Part shown: positions 43,807-52,467 of the stretch, in pieces
Layout of the letters: every line of letters starts with the position of its first letter
How positions within the stretch are numbered: the stretch's first letter is position 1
Source: Nonomuraea rubra
GTDB taxonomy: Bacteria > Actinomycetota > Actinomycetes > Streptosporangiales > Streptosporangiaceae
Length of the DNA: 64,000 nt
Assembly (NCBI RefSeq): GCF_014207985.1
Contig: NZ_JACHMI010000001.1
Location: 6,369,001 to 6,433,000, forward strand
Direction of reading: 5' to 3'
Program-made: the position numbers and the translations under genes
Notes under the pieces: generated by a model
What the model was told of the DNA's origin: nothing
Seen by the model: only the letters and a program-made list of their open reading frames with translations
Database searches by the model: none

Positions 43807-46566
43807 TCACGCACCGTCGTGGCCTTCGTCTGGCAGCGCCTGCGAGAGCTGGTGGCGGGAGGTGAGGGCGAGCTTGGTGAACACCTTGCCCAGGTGGTAC
43901 TCGACGGTTCGCGGGCTGAGGAACAGCCGGGCGGCGATCTCCGGGTTCGACAGGCCCGTCCGCGCCAGGCGGGCGATCTGGAGCTCCCGCGGGGTCAGCC
44001 GGTCGGGCGTGCTGCCGGTGCTCGGGTGAACGGTCTCGCCGAGGGCCAGGAGTTCGCGGCGGGCACGTTCGGCGAAGGCCTCGGCGCCGAAGCGCCGCAG
44101 CATGTCGTAGGCGGTGCGCAGCTGCTCGCCCGCGTCGGCGCGGCGGTTCTCGCGGCGCAGCCACTCGCCGTACACCAGGTGGGTGCGGGCGAGATAGGCG
44201 GCGGCCCGGCTGCGCTGGAGGTGCTGGATGGCCTCGCGGTACAGCGGTCCGGCGGCCTGTCCGCCGGACAGCAGCGCCCTGGACCGGGCCAGCATGCCGA
44301 GGGCCCAGTCGGTGCCGCTGGCGGTGGCCCGTTCCTCGATCTGCGGCAGCGCGGCCGCGGCCGCCTCGGGGGCGTCGCCGCAGGCGGCCGCCTCGACCAG
44401 TTCGAGGAGGGAGAACCCGGCGAATCCCAGATCGTCGTACTCGCACGCCCGTTCCGCCTCGGTCAGGGCCTCTCGATACCGGCCAGAACCGTTGTACACC
44501 ACCGCGCTCGCGTAGTGGCGCCCACCGATCGATCGCCCCTCGTTCCAGGTGCTCGCCCACTCGGCACGGGCGCCGAGCAGCGCCGGCACCTCGGCCTGGC
44601 CACGCCAGCTGAGGAGCAGCCCCGAGGCGTAACCGAGGTAGGAGTTGCCGGTCACCTTCAAGATCGCGTCGGACTCCTCGATCAACGCGGCCGCCGCGTC
44701 GAACTCGCCGGCGAAGATGTGCACGGCGGCGCGGTAGGTGAGGGCCAGGGGGAGGAAGTTGAGCGCACCGGTCTCGCGGGCCGTGCGGACCGCGTGCGTG
44801 GTCAGCTCATGCAACGTCCGGTCGTCCCACAGGTCCGCGGCGACCAGGTACGTCAGCCACAGCCAGCGCATGTTGTCGTCCTCGTCGCGTTCCGCCTCCC
44901 GCCGGAACGCCCGCAACGCACGCTGCAACTGCGGCGCGCCCTCGACGTACCCCTCGGCGAACCGCGTCGCCAGGCCGTCGAGCAGGCCGTCGACCGGCCG
45001 CGGCGGCCGTGGTCCCGCGGGCGCGGTGCGGGCGGCCTCCGCGACCTTCCGCAGGACGCCGGGCTCGCCCAGCCTGCCGGCGAAGACCGCTGATCCGATG
45101 GCCTCGATGTACGCTTCACGCGCCTGTCCCGCGTCGAAGGATGCCAGCCGGCCGGCCGCGTCGAGCAGCAGCGGCAGGGCCTCACCGCCGCGCCTTCGCG
45201 CGAAGACGATCTGGGCGCGAAGCCTGGACAGCTGTGCGCTCTGGAGTTCGGTCAACGGGCCCATCTCCGCCGAGACGAGCAGCTCCAGCGCCGCTTCCGG
45301 GGCCCCGGCCTCGAAGGCGGCCCGTCCCGCGGCCAGCGCCCTGGCTGCGCGCGGGGCCGGATCTGGCGTCAGCTCGGCCGCGCGCCTCAGGAACGCCGCC
45401 GCCGCCGCGATGCCGCCGCGGGCCTGGGCCCGGCCGGCCACCTGCTCCAGCTCGCCGGCCACGGCCTCGTCGGGCTCCAGCGCCGCGTGCGCACGGTGCC
45501 AGGCCCGGCGATCGGGGTCGGATGCGGGATCGGTCGCCCCGGCCAGCGCCTCGTGCGCCGCCCGCCGCTCCGGCAGCGAGGCCGCCGAGTACACCGCCGA
45601 CCGCACCAGCGGATGCCGGAACCGCGCCCGTACCCCGAGCTCCAGCAGTCCCTCGGCCCGCGCGGGCTCCGCCGCGGACGAGGGAACTCCCAGCCGCCCG
45701 GCCGCCCGCAGGACCAGCAGGGGGTCGCCGGTCGGCTCGGCCGCCGCGACCAGCATCAGCGTCCGGGTCTCCGCCGGGAGCGCTCCCAGCCGGCGCCGGA
45801 AGCCGTCCTCGATCCGCGTCGGCACCGCCTGCGCCTCCACCAGCCCGAACTCGCCCGCCAGCTGAGCGGGGCTCAGCCCGCGTGGCAACTCCAGCAGGGC
45901 GAGGGGGTTGCCGTTCGTCTCGGCCAGGATCCGGTCTCGGACGCGCTGGTCGAGCCGGAACGGCACCACCGAGCGCAACAGCGCCAGGGACTCCGGCTTC
46001 GGCAGGCCACGCACCTCCAGATCCGCCAGCCCGTGGAACTGCTTGCCCGGCTCGCGCGCCGCGAAGATCAGCCCCACCGGCTCGGCCAGCAGCCGCCGCG
46101 CCACGAACGCCAGCACCTGCGCCGACGACTGGTCCAGCCACTGCACGTCATCGACGACGCACAGGAGCGCGCGTTCCTCCGCCGCCTCGGCCAGCAGGGT
46201 CAGCACCGCCAGCCCGACCAGGAACCGGTCCGGCGCGGGCCCCTGCCGCAGCCCGAACGCGACCGCCAGCGCGTCGCGCTGCGGACCCGGCAAGCCCTCG
46301 ATCCGGTCCAGCAGCGGTGCCACCAGCAGGTGCAGGCCGGCGAACGCCAGCTCCATCTCCGACTCGATACCCGCCGCGCGCGCCACCCGCATGTCGGCCG
46401 CCGCCTCGACCGCGTGCCGCAGCAGGGCCGACTTGCCCACGCCCGCCTCGCCCCGCAGCATCAGGGCGCGCCCGCGTCCGGATCGCACATCGCCCAGCAG
46501 GCCGTCCAGCTCGTCACGCTCTCGCTGCCGGTCCAACAGCGGCGTGAGGTCAGGTGGCGTCCCCAT
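43807..46566 (-). CDS. Large ATP-binding LuxR family regulator (LAL type)
   Basis: 919 residues. The AAA/NTPase part has Walker A RGEAGVGKSALLRH at residues 38-51 and Walker B ALLCVVDDVQWLDQSSAQV; a long helical TPR-like region follows. The C-terminal LuxR helix-turn-helix is LTPRELQIARLARTGLSNPE then IAARLFLSPRTVEYHLGKVF. LAL regulators activate secondary-metabolism and sugar genes. It is 8 kb from the NRPS operon and next to the deacetylase gene that may be its target. Start ATG 46566 has no strong ribosome site. Confidence 0.88.
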   Translation of the reverse strand: MGTPPDLTPLLDRQRERDELDGLLGDVRSGRGRALMLRGEAGVGKSALLRHAVEAAADMRVARAAGIESEMELAFAGLHLLVAPLLDRIEGLPGPQRDALAVAFGLRQGPAPDRFLVGLAVLTLLAEAAEERALLCVVDDVQWLDQSSAQVLAFVARRLLAEPVGLIFAAREPGKQFHGLADLEVRGLPKPESLALLRSVVPFRLDQRVRDRILAETNGNPLALLELPRGLSPAQLAGEFGLVEAQAVPTRIEDGFRRRLGALPAETRTLMLVAAAEPTGDPLLVLRAAGRLGVPSSAAEPARAEGLLELGVRARFRHPLVRSAVYSAASLPERRAAHEALAGATDPASDPDRRAWHRAHAALEPDEAVAGELEQVAGRAQARGGIAAAAAFLRRAAELTPDPAPRAARALAAGRAAFEAGAPEAALELLVSAEMGPLTELQSAQLSRLRAQIVFARRRGGEALPLLLDAAGRLASFDAGQAREAYIEAIGSAVFAGRLGEPGVLRKVAEAARTAPAGPRPPRPVDGLLDGLATRFAEGYVEGAPQLQRALRAFRREAERDEDDNMRWLWLTYLVAADLWDDRTLHELTTHAVRTARETGALNFLPLALTYRAAVHIFAGEFDAAAALIEESDAILKVTGNSYLGYASGLLLSWRGQAEVPALLGARAEWASTWNEGRSIGGRHYASAVVYNGSGRYREALTEAERACEYDDLGFAGFSLLELVEAAACGDAPEAAAAALPQIEERATASGTDWALGMLARSRALLSGGQAAGPLYREAIQHLQRSRAAAYLARTHLVYGEWLRRENRRADAGEQLRTAYDMLRRFGAEAFAERARRELLALGETVHPSTGSTPDRLTPRELQIARLARTGLSNPEIAARLFLSPRTVEYHLGKVFTKLALTSRHQLSQALPDEGHDGA

Positions 46567-46718
46567 GCCCGTTCACGCCCCCGTTCAGTGCTCACCCGCC
46601 GGCGCGGCCACGTCAGCAACCATCGGGCGCGCTCGTCAGAATGCCACTTCCGCCTGGCTTCGATCAAGAGCCGGCGGAGGCGCGATCCGCACCCTTCCAC
46701 ATGGCTCTTTCGACGACT

Positions 46719-46745
46719 TTGACGTGCCGAACATAACAAATTCGG
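46719..46745. promoter_or_regulatory. Promoter/operator region of the CmtR-like gene
   Basis: TTGACG (46719-46724) is a -35-like box. CCGAA (46727-46731) and TTCGG (46741-46745) form an inverted repeat with a 9-bp AT-rich spacer, a likely site for the ArsR/CmtR protein encoded 15 bp downstream. A matching -10 is not clear. Confidence 0.35.
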
Positions 46746-46759
46746 GCTATCATCCCCAT

Positions 46760-47143
46760 ATGGCGATTAATTCTGATGGCGGCAGCTGTGTCAGCGCGGA
46801 CATCGCGGCCGGTTTCTCCCCGGCGGCCGCGCTGTTCCACTCCCTGGCCGACGAGACCAGGCTGCGCATCGTGCAGCGGCTCGCCCGCGGCGAGGCCCGG
46901 GTGGTGGACCTGACCACCCAGCTCGGCCTGGCCCAGTCCACGGTCTCCAAGCACCTGGCCTGCCTGCGCGACTGCGGGCTGATCGACTACCGGGCCGAGG
47001 GCAGGCAGTCGTTCTACTCCCTGACCCGGCCCGAGCTGATGGACCTGCTGGCCTCGGCCGAGCAGCTCCTGGCCGCCACCGGCCACGCCGTGACGCTGTG
47101 CCCGGCGCACGTCGGCGACCTCGCCGGGGAGGCAGCGTCGTGA
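46760..47143 (+). CDS. cmtR: ArsR family metal sensor, CmtR-like
   Basis: 127 residues from ATG 46760. The ArsR winged helix is FHSLADETRLRIVQRLARGE then QSTVSKHLACLRDCGLIDYR. The two Cys in HLACLRDCGL match the Cd/Pb-binding pair of the mycobacterial CmtR recognition helix; a third Cys (VTLCPAH) lies at the C-terminal position used by CmtR. Metal binding relieves repression. The stop overlaps (GTGA) the start of a CDF transporter, so it controls metal efflux in the same operon. Subfamily assignment is by motif alone. Confidence 0.8.
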   Translation: MAINSDGGSCVSADIAAGFSPAAALFHSLADETRLRIVQRLARGEARVVDLTTQLGLAQSTVSKHLACLRDCGLIDYRAEGRQSFYSLTRPELMDLLASAEQLLAATGHAVTLCPAHVGDLAGEAAS

Positions 47144-47820
47144 TCACGCTGAACCCGGACAGGCGGGCATCCTTGCAGCGCCGGATCCGGCTGCTGGTCG
47201 CGGCGACCATCACCTACAACGTGATCGAGGCCGCCGTGGCCCTCACCGCCGGCGCCATGGCCTCCTCGGCCGCGCTGATCGGGTTCGGGCTCGACTCCCT
47301 GGTGGAGGTCGCCTCCGCCGCCGCGGTGGCCTGGCAGTTCTCCGCCGCCGATCACGAGCGGCGGGAGAGGGCAGCGCTGCGCGTCATCGCGATCTCGTTC
47401 TTCGCGCTCGCCGCCTACGTCACCTTCGACGCCGTACGGGCCCTGCTCGGCACCGGCGAGGCCGAGCACTCCACCCCCGGCCTCATCCTGGCCGCGCTGT
47501 CGCTGGTCGTCATGCCGTTCCTGTCCCGCGCCCAGCGCCGCGCCGGCCGCGAGCTGGGCTCGGCCAGCGCGGTGGCCGACTCCAAGCAGACCCTGCTGTG
47601 CACCTACCTGTCCGGCGTGCTGCTGGTGGGGCTGGCGCTCAACAGCGCCTTCGGCTGGTCCTGGGCCGACCCGATCGCCGCGCTGGTGATCGCGGCCGTC
47701 GCCGTGAAGGAAGGCCGCGAGGCGTGGCGGGGTGACGCCTGCTGCGCCACCCCGCCGGCCGCCCAGGAGTGCGCCACCTGCGCTCCCGGCTGCTCCTGCT
47801 GCGCGCCTTCCGGGGACTGA
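47140..47820 (+). CDS. Cation diffusion facilitator (CDF) transporter with Cys-rich tail
   Basis: 226 residues from GTG 47140 (GGGGAGG upstream). Six helices of the CDF/COG0053 short type: ALIGFGLDSLVEVASAAAVA with the acidic metal site in helix 2, and SAVADSKQTLLCTYLSGVLL in helix 5. The C-terminus is a Cys-rich tail with seven Cys (DACCATPP, QECATC, CSCCAPSGD) instead of the usual large cytoplasmic domain. Probable export of Cd, Pb or Zn, matched to the CmtR-like sensor in the same operon. Confidence 0.85.
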   Translation: MITLNPDRRASLQRRIRLLVAATITYNVIEAAVALTAGAMASSAALIGFGLDSLVEVASAAAVAWQFSAADHERRERAALRVIAISFFALAAYVTFDAVRALLGTGEAEHSTPGLILAALSLVVMPFLSRAQRRAGRELGSASAVADSKQTLLCTYLSGVLLVGLALNSAFGWSWADPIAALVIAAVAVKEGREAWRGDACCATPPAAQECATCAPGCSCCAPSGD

Positions 47821-47964
47821 GGTGGCACGCGCCGAAACAATCCGGCGCGGCTGTCGTATCGGGGGCTCGGTGGATCGTCTGTGAGGTGAGGGCCCGGGCA
47901 GGGAGCTCGCGTGACCCGCGGGCGGCCCGGGAAGCCTCAGCGACAGAATCCGAAGGAGCACGGC

Positions 47965-48363
47965 ATGAATCCCATCCTGAACACCATCGACATCGTGGTG
48001 TCCGACCTGGACGCCTCGATCGCCTTCTACGCCCGCCTGGGACTTGCGTTCAAGCTCGACGAGCACTCCCCGGAGCACGCCGGCTGCGACCTGCCGAACG
48101 GGCTGCACGTCATGCTGGACACCGAGGGCTTCCGCACACCGTTCCTGCCCGGCTGGAGCGCGCCGGTCGGCGGGCCGCGCACGCTGCTGTGCTTCGAGTT
48201 CGAGTCCCCGGCCGGGGTGGACGCCAAGTACGCCGAGCTGGCGGAGGCCGGGTACCGGGGGCTCGCCGAGCCGTTCGACGCGTTCTGGGGTATGCGGTAC
48301 GCGACGGTGGCCGACCCGGACGGGAACGGCATCGACCTGTACGCCACGCTCCCGGCACGCTGA
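47965..48363 (+). CDS. VOC family protein (glyoxalase/bleomycin-resistance fold)
   Basis: 132 residues from ATG 47965 (GAAGGAG upstream). The fold is seen in LNTIDIVVSDLDASIAFYAR LGL and the second repeat ending MRYATVADPDGNGIDLYAT. Metal-dependent isomerase, dioxygenase or binding protein; substrate unknown. It is the first gene of a row (VOC, DGPF, ECF42), 20 bp ahead of the DGPF gene, so possibly controlled by that sigma factor. Confidence 0.85.
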   Translation: MNPILNTIDIVVSDLDASIAFYARLGLAFKLDEHSPEHAGCDLPNGLHVMLDTEGFRTPFLPGWSAPVGGPRTLLCFEFESPAGVDAKYAELAEAGYRGLAEPFDAFWGMRYATVADPDGNGIDLYATLPAR

Positions 48364-48383
48364 CCGCAAGAAGGGATTCCGGC

Positions 48384-48722
48384 ATGAAGTACGTGCTGAT
48401 GTTCGTCGAGACCGAGGAGTTCGCCGCGCAGTTGGAGGCGATGGGCGAGCTGGAGCAGCAGGCCGCCTACGCCGCGGTCGGGCAGTGGTTCGCCGACCAC
48501 GCCGGGCAGATCACCCATCACACGCATCTGGCGCCGGTGCACACCGCGACCACGGTGCGCCTGGATCAGGGCGAGCCGGTCGTCACCGACGGGCCGTTCG
48601 TCGAGGGCAAGGAGGTGGTGAGCGGGTTCGCCGAGGTCGAGGTGGCCGACCTGGACGAGGCGCTGAGGATCGCCCGCTCCTGGCCGGCCTGCCCCGTCGT
48701 GGAGATCCGTCCCGTCGCATGA
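48384..48722 (+). CDS. DGPF/YCII-related domain protein
   Basis: 112 residues. It begins MKYVLMFVETEEFAAQLEAM and has the diagnostic VVTDGPFVEGKEVVSGFAEVE (DGPF motif plus GxW/F segment). DGPF proteins are the conserved partners of ECF42 sigma factors; here the gene overlaps (ATGA) the start of the sigma factor. The exact role of the partner is not settled. Confidence 0.9.
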   Translation: MKYVLMFVETEEFAAQLEAMGELEQQAAYAAVGQWFADHAGQITHHTHLAPVHTATTVRLDQGEPVVTDGPFVEGKEVVSGFAEVEVADLDEALRIARSWPACPVVEIRPVA

Positions 48723-49921
48723 CCGGGGGCGTGAGTCAGGAGGTGCTGGCCCGCGTGGTGCGCGAGCACGCGGGCCGGCTGGCCGCGTCGCTGGTGTCGT
48801 TGCTGGGCGATTTCTCCGCCGCCGAGGACCTGGTGCAGGACGCGGTGGAGACCGCGTTGCGCCGCTGGCCGGCGGAGGGGGTGCCGGAGCGGCCGGACGC
48901 GTGGCTGTTCACCGTGGCCCGGCGGCGCGGGCTGGACGTGCTGCGCCGGGAGTCGAACTACCGGGCCAAGCTCGCCCGGCTCACCTGGCCGGCGCCCGCC
49001 GCGCCCGACGACCGGCTGCGGCTGATCTTCACCTGCTGTCACCCGGCGCTGTCGCGGGCCGCGCAGATCGCGCTCACGCTGCGCGTGGTGTGCGGGCTGT
49101 CCACCGCGCAGATCGCCGCCGCGTTCCTCGTGCCCGAGTCCACGGTGGCGCAGCGCATCACGCGCGCCAAGCGGAAGATCGGCGAGGCCGGGATCCCGTA
49201 CCGGATCCCCGCCGGGGAGGAGCTGCCGCGGCGCGTCGGCGAGGTGCTGGCGGTCATCTACCTGCTGTTCAACGAGGGTTACCTGTCGAGCACGGCGGAG
49301 CGGGCCCAGGCGCGGGATCTGGTGGACGACGCCGAGTGGCTGGCCGCGCTGCTGGCGAACCTGGTGCCGAGGGAGCCGGAGGTGGCCGGGCTGCTGGCAC
49401 TGATCCGGCTGCACCGGGCCAGGGGCGCGGCCCGCTTCGATGCGCAGGGACATCTGGTGCTGCTGGCCGACCAGGATCGCGGGCTGTGGGACCGGCAGGC
49501 CATCGAACAGGCCACGGCGCTGCTCACGCGGGCCGCCCGCGGCCACCGCCGGCCGGGGCCGTACCAGCTGCAGGCGGCGATCGTGGCCTGCCACGCCGAG
49601 GCGGCGACCTTCGCGGAGACCGACTGGGCGCAGATCCTGGTGCTGTACGACATGCTGCTGCACCTGGCGCCCTCGCCCGTCACCCGGTTGCACAGGGCGG
49701 TCGCCCTGCGGCACGTCAAGGGCCCGGAGGCGGCCCTGGCCGAGCTGGCTGATCTGGGCGAGGTGCTGGAGCGGTACCCGCTCTTCCATGCCACCCGGGC
49801 CGAGTTGCTGCGCGAGCTGGGCCGGCGCGAACAGGCGCGGCGGGCCGACGAGCGGGCGCTGGAACTGACCGCCAATCCGGCCCAGCAGGCGCTGCTGGAG
49901 CAGCGGCTCGGCTGGGACTGA
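48719..49921 (+). CDS. ECF RNA polymerase sigma factor, ECF42 type with C-terminal extension
   Basis: 400 residues. Region 2 (FSAAEDLVQDAVETALRRWP, then PDAWLFTVARRRGLDVLRRE), region 4 (LSTAQIAAAFLVPESTVAQR, ITRAKRKIGEAG) and about 220 residues of helical TPR-like extension ending LELTANPAQQALLEQRLGWD. The extension and the DGPF gene overlap are diagnostic for ECF42, which has no anti-sigma factor. It probably drives the DGPF/VOC genes just upstream. Confidence 0.9.
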   Translation: MTGGVSQEVLARVVREHAGRLAASLVSLLGDFSAAEDLVQDAVETALRRWPAEGVPERPDAWLFTVARRRGLDVLRRESNYRAKLARLTWPAPAAPDDRLRLIFTCCHPALSRAAQIALTLRVVCGLSTAQIAAAFLVPESTVAQRITRAKRKIGEAGIPYRIPAGEELPRRVGEVLAVIYLLFNEGYLSSTAERAQARDLVDDAEWLAALLANLVPREPEVAGLLALIRLHRARGAARFDAQGHLVLLADQDRGLWDRQAIEQATALLTRAARGHRRPGPYQLQAAIVACHAEAATFAETDWAQILVLYDMLLHLAPSPVTRLHRAVALRHVKGPEAALAELADLGEVLERYPLFHATRAELLRELGRREQARRADERALELTANPAQQALLEQRLGWD

Positions 49922-49975
49922 CGACCTGACCCGCGGTTCACCGCCGCGCTCGCACCAGACCGCCATCCTGCGCGA

Positions 49976-50851
49976 TCAGGCCCGGCGGTGCTCGCCGGCC
50001 ACGTGCAGGCCGGCGTAGACGTTCGCGGCGTTGCCGGCGAGAACGGCGGCGGCCACCTCGTCCGGCAGCAGCCCGGCGACGGCGCGCGCGTTGGCGGCGA
50101 TGCCGGGCACGCCGGGCCAGTCGGTGCCGAAGATCCACTTACGGGCGAGGCGGGTGAGGTCGTGGCGGGCGTAGTACTCGGGCAGCCGCTTGGGCGGCAG
50201 GCCGGACAGTTCCAGCCAGACGGTCTCGTTCGACAGGGCCAGGAAGGCGGCGGCGTCGTACCACCAGCCGCGCCCGCCGTGGGCGAGCACGACGTCGAGC
50301 CCGGGGAAGTCCCTGATGACCGGGATGAGGAAGGCCGGGTCGGCGTTCTCGTTGGACGAGCCGGGGAAGGAGCTGGTGCCGCAGTGGACGACGAGCGGCA
50401 CGCCGCGTTCCTCCAGCACGTGGTAGGCGGGGTAGAGGGCCGCGGAGTCGCAGCGGAAGCCGCCGTGCACGGGGTGCAGCTTGAGCGCGGCGGCGCCCAG
50501 GTCGAGCTGCCGCCGCACCTCGGTGGCGATCGGGAAGTGCAGGTGGGGGTTGACGTTGGCGACGGGGCGGAAGCGGGAGGCGTTCTGCTCGACGATCGGC
50601 AGCAGGTCCTCGAACGCCTGCGTGCCGGTGGCCTTGGGGCTGTACTCGCAGAACAGCAGCGCGACGTCCACGCCCTGGGCGGCGAAGAGCTCGTCCAGGC
50701 GGGCCGGGCGGGGCCTGCCGCCGGAGTCCCAGATGTCCTCCAGGAGACCGTCAGGGCCGAAGTCGCGGGCCCATCGGAGCCAGGCGGGCTTGAGGGTGCC
50801 GAGCACGGGCACGTGGACGTGCGCGTCGACGAGCGGGAGGCCGTCGATCAT
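49976..50851 (-). CDS. Amidohydrolase_2 family protein
   Basis: 291 residues. Metal ligands of the TIM-barrel amidohydrolase: DAHVHV near residue 9, LKLHPVHGG, VPLVVHCGTSS, DVVLAHGGRGW and FGTDWPG near the end. It is like ACMSD/resorcylate-type decarboxylases and hydrolases acting on ring-cleavage products. It is the last gene of the box operon, separated from the benzoate-CoA ligase gene by a 19-codon minicistron, so it may process an aromatic or ring-opened intermediate. The exact reaction is unknown. Confidence 0.8.
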   Translation of the reverse strand: MIDGLPLVDAHVHVPVLGTLKPAWLRWARDFGPDGLLEDIWDSGGRPRPARLDELFAAQGVDVALLFCEYSPKATGTQAFEDLLPIVEQNASRFRPVANVNPHLHFPIATEVRRQLDLGAAALKLHPVHGGFRCDSAALYPAYHVLEERGVPLVVHCGTSSFPGSSNENADPAFLIPVIRDFPGLDVVLAHGGRGWWYDAAAFLALSNETVWLELSGLPPKRLPEYYARHDLTRLARKWIFGTDWPGVPGIAANARAVAGLLPDEVAAAVLAGNAANVYAGLHVAGEHRRA

Positions 50852-50907
50852 GGCCCGTCCTCGATCGGCGCGGTGCCGGGGCGGGCGGGCTCGCCGGGGT
50901 CACTCAT
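50848..50907 (-). CDS. 19-residue minicistron between ligase and amidohydrolase genes
   Basis: ATG 50907 lies within the stop of the ligase gene and has a full AAGGAGG 6 nt upstream. It codes MSDPGEPARPGTAPIEDGP, and its TGA overlaps the ATG of the amidohydrolase. The strong ribosome site points at this ORF rather than the amidohydrolase, whose own site (GAGG) is weaker. Probable translational coupling. Confidence 0.5.
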   Translation of the reverse strand: MSDPGEPARPGTAPIEDGP

Positions 50908-52465
50908 CGGCCGCCTCCTTCGCGAGCAGCTCGCGGATCTTGAAGCGCTGGATCTTGCCGGTCGCGGTCTTGGGCAGCCCGTCCAGGAAGATCACCCGCC
51001 GGGGTCGCTTGAATGCCGCCAGTCCGTCACGGCACCACTGGATCAGCTCCTCGGCGGTGACCCCGCCCTTGGCGACGACGCAGGCGACGGGTTTGTCGAG
51101 CCCGTGCTCGTCCGCCAGCCCGACCACCGCGGCCTCCTCGACCTGCGGGTGCTCCAGCAGGCGGCTCTCGACCTCGACGGGCGAGACCCAGATGCCGCCC
51201 GCCTTGAGCAGGTCGTTGCTCCGGCCGAGGCAGGTGTAGTAGCCGTCGGGCGAGCGCACGTAGGTGTCGCCGGTGCTGAGCCATCCGCCGGCGAACACGG
51301 CCCCGCTGGCTTCGGCCCGCTGCCAGTAGCCCAGGGCGAGGGACGCGCCGCGCACGTGCAGGGAGCCGGGCCGCCCGTCGGGCACGAGGGCGCCCGACGC
51401 GTCGCGCAGCTCGATGTCGTAGCCGGGGACGGGCCTGCCGGTGGTGCCGGGACGCACGTCGCCGGGCTGGTTGGACAGGAAGATGTGCAGGGCCTCGGTG
51501 GAGCCGAGGCCGTCGATGATCTCCACGCCGAAGCGCCGGGTGAACCGGTCCTGCAGCGGCGCGGGCAGCGCCTCTCCCGCCGAGGTGGCGAGCCGTACGG
51601 AGGTGAAGGTGTCCTCGGGCAGGCCGGCGGCGAGCAGCGCGGCGTAGAAGGTGGGGACGCCGAAGAACAGCGTCGGCCGGTCGGCGGCCAGGCGCTCGGC
51701 GGCCACGGCGGGGCTGGAGCGGCGCGGTTCCAGCAGCGTCGCCGCGCCGGCCGAGAGGGGGAAGAACATCGAGTTGCCGATGCCGTAGGCGAAGAAGAGC
51801 TTGGCGACGGAGAAGCAGACGTCGCCGGGCCGGATGCCGAGCACCCGGTCGCCGTACGTCTCGCAGACGTGCCGGAGGTTGGCGTGGCGGTGCATGGCGC
51901 CCTTGGGGGCGCCGGTCGTGCCGGAGGTGTAGAGCCACAGCGCCCAGGAGTCGTCCACCGTGCCGGCGGGCTCGCGCAGCGCGGCCGGCGCCTTCTCCCC
52001 TGCCGCGAGGAGGTCCTGCCAGGTCAGCGAGGTGACGCCGGGAGGCGCGGGAAGCGGTTGCGGGCCGTCGCACACCAGGTGGCGGACGCCGGGCGCCAGG
52101 GCGAGCGCCTCCCGGAGCCGCAGGTCGTACTCGGCGCCGGCCACCACCGCGACGGCGCCGGAGTCGGCGATGATCGCGCCGAGCTCCCGGGCACCCAGCA
52201 TCGTGGACACCGGCACGGCGACGAACCCGGCGCAGAAGGCCGCCAGGATGCCGGTGAACATGGGCACGTCGTCGTTGGTGACGAAGAGCACCCGGTCGTC
52301 GCGCCGCAGGCCCAGCCCGCGCAGCCCCGCGGTGGCCACGGCGACCTGGTCCGACAGCCCGGCGTAGGTGAGGGTGGTCGTCCCGGCGCGGACGGCGACG
52401 CGGTCGCCGCGGCCTTCGGCCACGTGGCGGTGCACGAGCCAGCTACCGGCGTTGAACCCGTCCAT
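50900..52465 (-). CDS. Benzoate-CoA ligase
   Basis: 521 residues from ATG 52465. The adenylate-forming core: LWLYTSGTTGAPKGAMHRHA, then FSVAKLFFAYGIGNSMFFPL, typical of benzoate-CoA ligases, then IIDGLGSTEALHIFLSNQPG and the C-terminal LPKTATGKIQRFKIRELLAK with the catalytic Lys. It converts benzoate, ATP and CoA to benzoyl-CoA, the substrate of BoxAB. It overlaps the boxC stop by two bases' distance, in the same operon. Confidence 0.92.
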   Translation of the reverse strand: MDGFNAGSWLVHRHVAEGRGDRVAVRAGTTTLTYAGLSDQVAVATAGLRGLGLRRDDRVLFVTNDDVPMFTGILAAFCAGFVAVPVSTMLGARELGAIIADSGAVAVVAGAEYDLRLREALALAPGVRHLVCDGPQPLPAPPGVTSLTWQDLLAAGEKAPAALREPAGTVDDSWALWLYTSGTTGAPKGAMHRHANLRHVCETYGDRVLGIRPGDVCFSVAKLFFAYGIGNSMFFPLSAGAATLLEPRRSSPAVAAERLAADRPTLFFGVPTFYAALLAAGLPEDTFTSVRLATSAGEALPAPLQDRFTRRFGVEIIDGLGSTEALHIFLSNQPGDVRPGTTGRPVPGYDIELRDASGALVPDGRPGSLHVRGASLALGYWQRAEASGAVFAGGWLSTGDTYVRSPDGYYTCLGRSNDLLKAGGIWVSPVEVESRLLEHPQVEEAAVVGLADEHGLDKPVACVVAKGGVTAEELIQWCRDGLAAFKRPRRVIFLDGLPKTATGKIQRFKIRELLAKEAADE

Positions 52466-52467
52466 GA

